In this document: positions 42,248 through 44,648 of the stretch, in pieces
Numbering within the stretch: the stretch's first letter is position 1
Layout of the letters: each line of letters begins with the position of its first letter
Source of the DNA: CAZEAN01 sp964510225
GTDB lineage: Bacteria; Planctomycetota; Planctomycetia; Isosphaerales; Isosphaeraceae
Assembly: GCA_964510225.1 (NCBI GenBank)
Contig: CAZEAN010000047.1
Coordinates: 1 to 44,648 of the forward strand
Length of the DNA: 44,648 nt
Direction of reading: 5' to 3'
Program-made: the position numbers and the translations under genes
Notes under the pieces: model-generated
What the model was told of the DNA's origin: nothing
Seen by the model: only the letters and a program-made list of their open reading frames with translations
Database searches by the model: none

Positions 42248-43651
42248 ATGCCCGGTAGGAAAGTCTACTGGTATGAGGGGATGTTTCTGAAACCCCATCA
42301 CTTCCAAGCCGCTGAGCGTGCGATCACTGAGGATCTCCGCGCCGCTGAAGACTGGAATCACCCGTTTAACTGGGGATTCCGGCGGATCCGCCTTGATCGG
42401 GAAGCGATAAGTAACTTCGAAGGAGTTGTGAGATCTTGTGAGGCTCGTTTCAAAGACGGAACCCGGATCTCGATCCCCGACGACACCGAAGTCGAGACGA
42501 TCAACCTCAAGTCTGCACTTACACGGTCGAGCGAGACGATCCTGTACCTCGCGATACCATCGCTGCACCGTGGACGAGCTAATGTAGAACCTCAACCCAC
42601 GGGTGATGGACCTAGATATTGGCTCGAATCGACCGAGATCGAAGACGACAACACCGGCAGCCAATTAGAAATGATCGAATTCCGGCGAGTCCGCGCGAAG
42701 CTCCTCGTCTCTGGGCAGGACCAGACCGGTTACGAGGTTTTGCCGATCGCCAAAGTGTCCCGCTCTGCAAAATCAGAGGCAACACCCCAACTCGACCGTG
42801 CCTTTGTTCCTCCCTTGCTTGCGATCGATGGCTGGCCGCCGCTCTGGCAACGTGTCCAAGCTCTCCACTACCGAGTCGGAGGAATTATTGAGACGCTCTC
42901 GGCTCGTCTGATCGATCGCCGGATCAGTTTCGAGAGCAGAGTTCCGGGAGACGCTCAGTCCATGCTCATCCTCAGCAAAATCAATGGGGTGTTTTCCCAT
43001 CTGGAAGCAATTGGCTACATCCGAGGACTTACGCCCCTGACAATCTACGCTGAACTCTGCCGAACCGCTGGTGAGTTGGCAATTTTTACGGCAGAACGTC
43101 GTCCTCCTAATATGCCACCCTACAACCATGAGGATCTCGGTGCCTGCTTTCGGACTGTCATCAGCTATATTGATGAAGCCCTCGGAAACGTCCCCAGGGA
43201 CCCATTTGTTCGACTTGAGTTCATCCGAGCAGGAACGAGCGAACGTCTCGAGTTGACGGTGGAAGACCGCTGGCTGACTTCGAACAGCTCGTTGTACCTG
43301 GCAGTACGGACTGATCTAAGCCAAGACGACTGTGTCAAGCTGATGAATCGACTCGATCTTAAAATTGGGAGCGCCTCGATGGTCGAGCGCTATTACCAAG
43401 AACGATTGCCCGGCTTAAAATTCGAGCCGGTCGCACGACTACCTCAAGCGCTTCCGAACGCCGACAACTTGGTTTACTTTCACCTCGATCGTGAAGGGGC
43501 CGCCTGGCGTCATGTGCTCGAATCCCATAGCCTGGGTGTTCGCATGAACCTCAATGATGGTTCTTTTCTCGATGATCGATCGATCTCACTACCAATTAAG
43601 AGCCTCGCGCGGACGACTCACCTCCAATTCGCACTCTATGTAATCTCATAG
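42248..43651 (+). CDS. tssK: Type VI secretion baseplate subunit TssK
   Basis: A 467-residue protein. The family opens with V-Y-W-Y-E-G-M-F-L-K-P-H-H-F-Q-A (residues 6-21), the classic TssK start. The rest contains the shoulder/neck region and the C-terminal head, with F-F/Y-H-L-D-R-E-G-A-x-W near residue 415 and a final H-L-Q-F-A-L-Y segment, as expected. By family knowledge TssK bridges the baseplate wedge to the inner-membrane complex (TssL/TssM). ATG 42248 has AGGAG 7-8 bases before it. It is the first gene of the rightward cluster tssK-tssL-(tssM), with only 5 bases to tssL. Confidence 0.93.
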   Translation: MPGRKVYWYEGMFLKPHHFQAAERAITEDLRAAEDWNHPFNWGFRRIRLDREAISNFEGVVRSCEARFKDGTRISIPDDTEVETINLKSALTRSSETILYLAIPSLHRGRANVEPQPTGDGPRYWLESTEIEDDNTGSQLEMIEFRRVRAKLLVSGQDQTGYEVLPIAKVSRSAKSEATPQLDRAFVPPLLAIDGWPPLWQRVQALHYRVGGIIETLSARLIDRRISFESRVPGDAQSMLILSKINGVFSHLEAIGYIRGLTPLTIYAELCRTAGELAIFTAERRPPNMPPYNHEDLGACFRTVISYIDEALGNVPRDPFVRLEFIRAGTSERLELTVEDRWLTSNSSLYLAVRTDLSQDDCVKLMNRLDLKIGSASMVERYYQERLPGLKFEPVARLPQALPNADNLVYFHLDREGAAWRHVLESHSLGVRMNLNDGSFLDDRSISLPIKSLARTTHLQFALYVIS

Positions 43652-43656
43652 CTTCT

Positions 43657-44295
43657 ATGACTGAAGATTTTGCCCGACTCATTGGTCCAATCGTCCAGCA
43701 TTTGATTGATTTTCAACAAAGGCTAGCGAGCGGCACCCATCCAGGACTTCGGGAAGAGCGCGATGAACTCCTCGCGCTCTTCGACGAGGCACAGCATCGC
43801 GCCGAACATGACCGGGATCTCACCGAGCGGTTTGATCTGGCGCGTCACGCCCTTGTGTATTGGATCGACGAAGTCCTCATTAATTCAAGTTGGGTTCATG
43901 CGGAGGAATGGAAAAACTACATTCTTGAATGGGTCTTCTATCAGGATCGTCGTGGTGCTTACCAGTTTTATCGAGTTGCTCCCCTTGCGCAGCGGCGGAA
44001 TGACACCGATGCCATCGAGACGTTTTATCTTTGCGTGACGCTCGGATTCCGAGGGCAGTTCCGAGAAGATCCCCAAGGACTTGTTCGATGGACTGAGGAA
44101 ATCTACGGTTGGATTGAGAATCGCAACCAACATCCGGATGTCTTTCTTCCTGAGGATGACCATCGCGGTTCGAAACAACAGTCGTTGCAGCCACTTGACG
44201 GACCGTCGATGCTAATGATCGTCTCGATCTTAGTTTCGGTGTCACTCGTGATCTCTGTTCTCACGTTTATGATCGTTGCCCAGTGGAGTGGTTAG
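43657..44295 (+). CDS. tssL: Type VI secretion membrane protein TssL (DotU/IcmH family)
   Basis: A 212-residue protein of normal length for the short TssL form without a peptidoglycan-binding OmpA domain. The cytoplasmic helical part is at about 1-175, with the family segment R-F-D-L-A-R-H-A-L-V-Y-W-I-D-E-V-L (about 60-76) and a D-A-I-E-T-F-Y-L-C-V-T-L-G-F-R-G segment (about 117-132). A single C-terminal membrane helix is at about 186-207. By family knowledge it binds TssK and TssM at the inner membrane. The start lies 5 bases after the tssK stop, so the genes are one transcript. Confidence 0.92.
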   Translation: MTEDFARLIGPIVQHLIDFQQRLASGTHPGLREERDELLALFDEAQHRAEHDRDLTERFDLARHALVYWIDEVLINSSWVHAEEWKNYILEWVFYQDRRGAYQFYRVAPLAQRRNDTDAIETFYLCVTLGFRGQFREDPQGLVRWTEEIYGWIENRNQHPDVFLPEDDHRGSKQQSLQPLDGPSMLMIVSILVSVSLVISVLTFMIVAQWSG

Positions 44296-44364
44296 CACGA
44301 GTAAGTGCTATCAGGTCGTGTTCTAACGGCTAACAACTCCGGACAAGACGAGAGCAAATAAGCG

Positions 44365-44648
44365 ATGTTTGATTTCTTGCAGAACGCGGCGGGGCGTTGG
44401 GTTGCGGGGCTCACGGGCGCCGCGATGATGATGCTCTTTAGTGCGCTCGCATTCTCTAAGCTGCGTAAGTATGTCTTACTATTAGGGAAATTCCTCATCA
44501 TCCCGGCGATTATCGGCGTCGTGGTGTTGTTCATAGCGCTTCAAGTCATCTATCACCCCAAGAATTGGATTACAGGGACTAGTGTTCCATCTGTGTTTTG
44601 GACGCTTTATTGGGGATGGATCTTTGCTTTACTCGTGCTGACGGCGGT
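44365..44648 (+). CDS. N-terminus of probable TssM (IcmF family), cut off by window edge
   Basis: ATG 44365 opens a frame that runs without a stop to the right edge (94 complete codons). The fragment (M-F-D-F-L-Q-N-A-A-G-R-W) has two or three hydrophobic helices (about 15-30, 41-60 and 78-94), as at the N-terminus of TssM/IcmF. It follows tssL by 69 bases, where tssM is expected. No GTPase motif is reached yet, so the name rests on position and topology only. Confidence 0.6.
   Translation, partial: MFDFLQNAAGRWVAGLTGAAMMMLFSALAFSKLRKYVLLLGKFLIIPAIIGVVVLFIALQVIYHPKNWITGTSVPSVFWTLYWGWIFALLVLTA

Noticed and set aside
1..44648. tRNA, rRNA, CRISPR array, insertion sequence or prophage
   Set aside because: No cloverleaf-type sequence, no spaced direct repeats of CRISPR size, no transposase, integrase or phage structural gene was seen by reading both strands; a tRNA scan could not be run.

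Overview
The window looks like chromosomal DNA of a member of the Planctomycetota, GC-moderate and gene-dense. The inference rests on several protein families that are strongly enriched in that phylum and appear together here: cytochrome-like PSCyt proteins with DUF1587/1592/1595/1588/1585, DUF1552, DUF1501 and DUF1549/DUF1553; a DUF1559 pseudopilin; large TPR + FG-GAP + ASPIC/UnbV proteins; a PEP-CTERM surface protein; ECF-type sigma factors; and a Ser/Thr kinase fused to a formylglycine-generating-enzyme (FGE/SUMF1)-like domain. I cannot name the genus. I saw no rRNA, tRNA, CRISPR array, insertion sequence or phage gene.

Layout from left to right. (1) 1-1598 (-): 5' part of a Gly-rich PEP-CTERM surface protein, cut off by the window edge inside its sorting signal, with an ECF sigma factor (1942-2523, -) upstream of it. 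(2) 2890-6613 (+): a DUF1592-family cytochrome-like protein and a Tat-exported DUF1552 protein, closed by a clear terminator at 6642-6690. (3) 20637 down to 6714 (-): a very large three-module amidohydrolase-like protein, a TPR/ASPIC-UnbV protein, a small lipoprotein, a DUF1559 pseudopilin, a second TPR/ASPIC-UnbV protein, and a membrane acyltransferase-like protein. (4) 20869-27555: an ECF sigma factor (-) divergent from a transmembrane Ser/Thr kinase/FGE protein (+), which is followed 8 bp later by a DUF3179 lipoprotein. (5) 27678-28847 (+): an 81-aa hypothetical protein and a solitary CysH-type PAPS reductase whose leader holds a nested hairpin. (6) 37663 down to 28943 (-): a four-gene cluster of DUF1501, pre-peptidase C-terminal (PPC) protein, DUF1549/DUF1553 protein and PSCyt/WD40/coiled-coil protein. 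(7) 38127-44648: a 1254-aa membrane protein (-) with a degenerate caspase-like region, divergent from tssK, tssL and the start of a probable tssM (+), which is one end of a type VI secretion locus continuing beyond the right edge.

How the parts may work together. The PSCyt/DUF1501/DUF1552 sets are typical planctomycete export clusters of unknown biochemical role: cytochrome-like proteins paired with Tat-exported partners. The sigma factor/kinase pair in region 4 looks like a signalling module. The most interesting stretch is the right end, where a T6SS baseplate/membrane-complex operon is divergent from a large transmembrane protein whose caspase-like core appears to lack the catalytic His/Cys. 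Other points worth a second look are the cysH leader hairpin, the triple amidohydrolase in which only the middle module keeps metal ligands, and two TTG-initiated genes.
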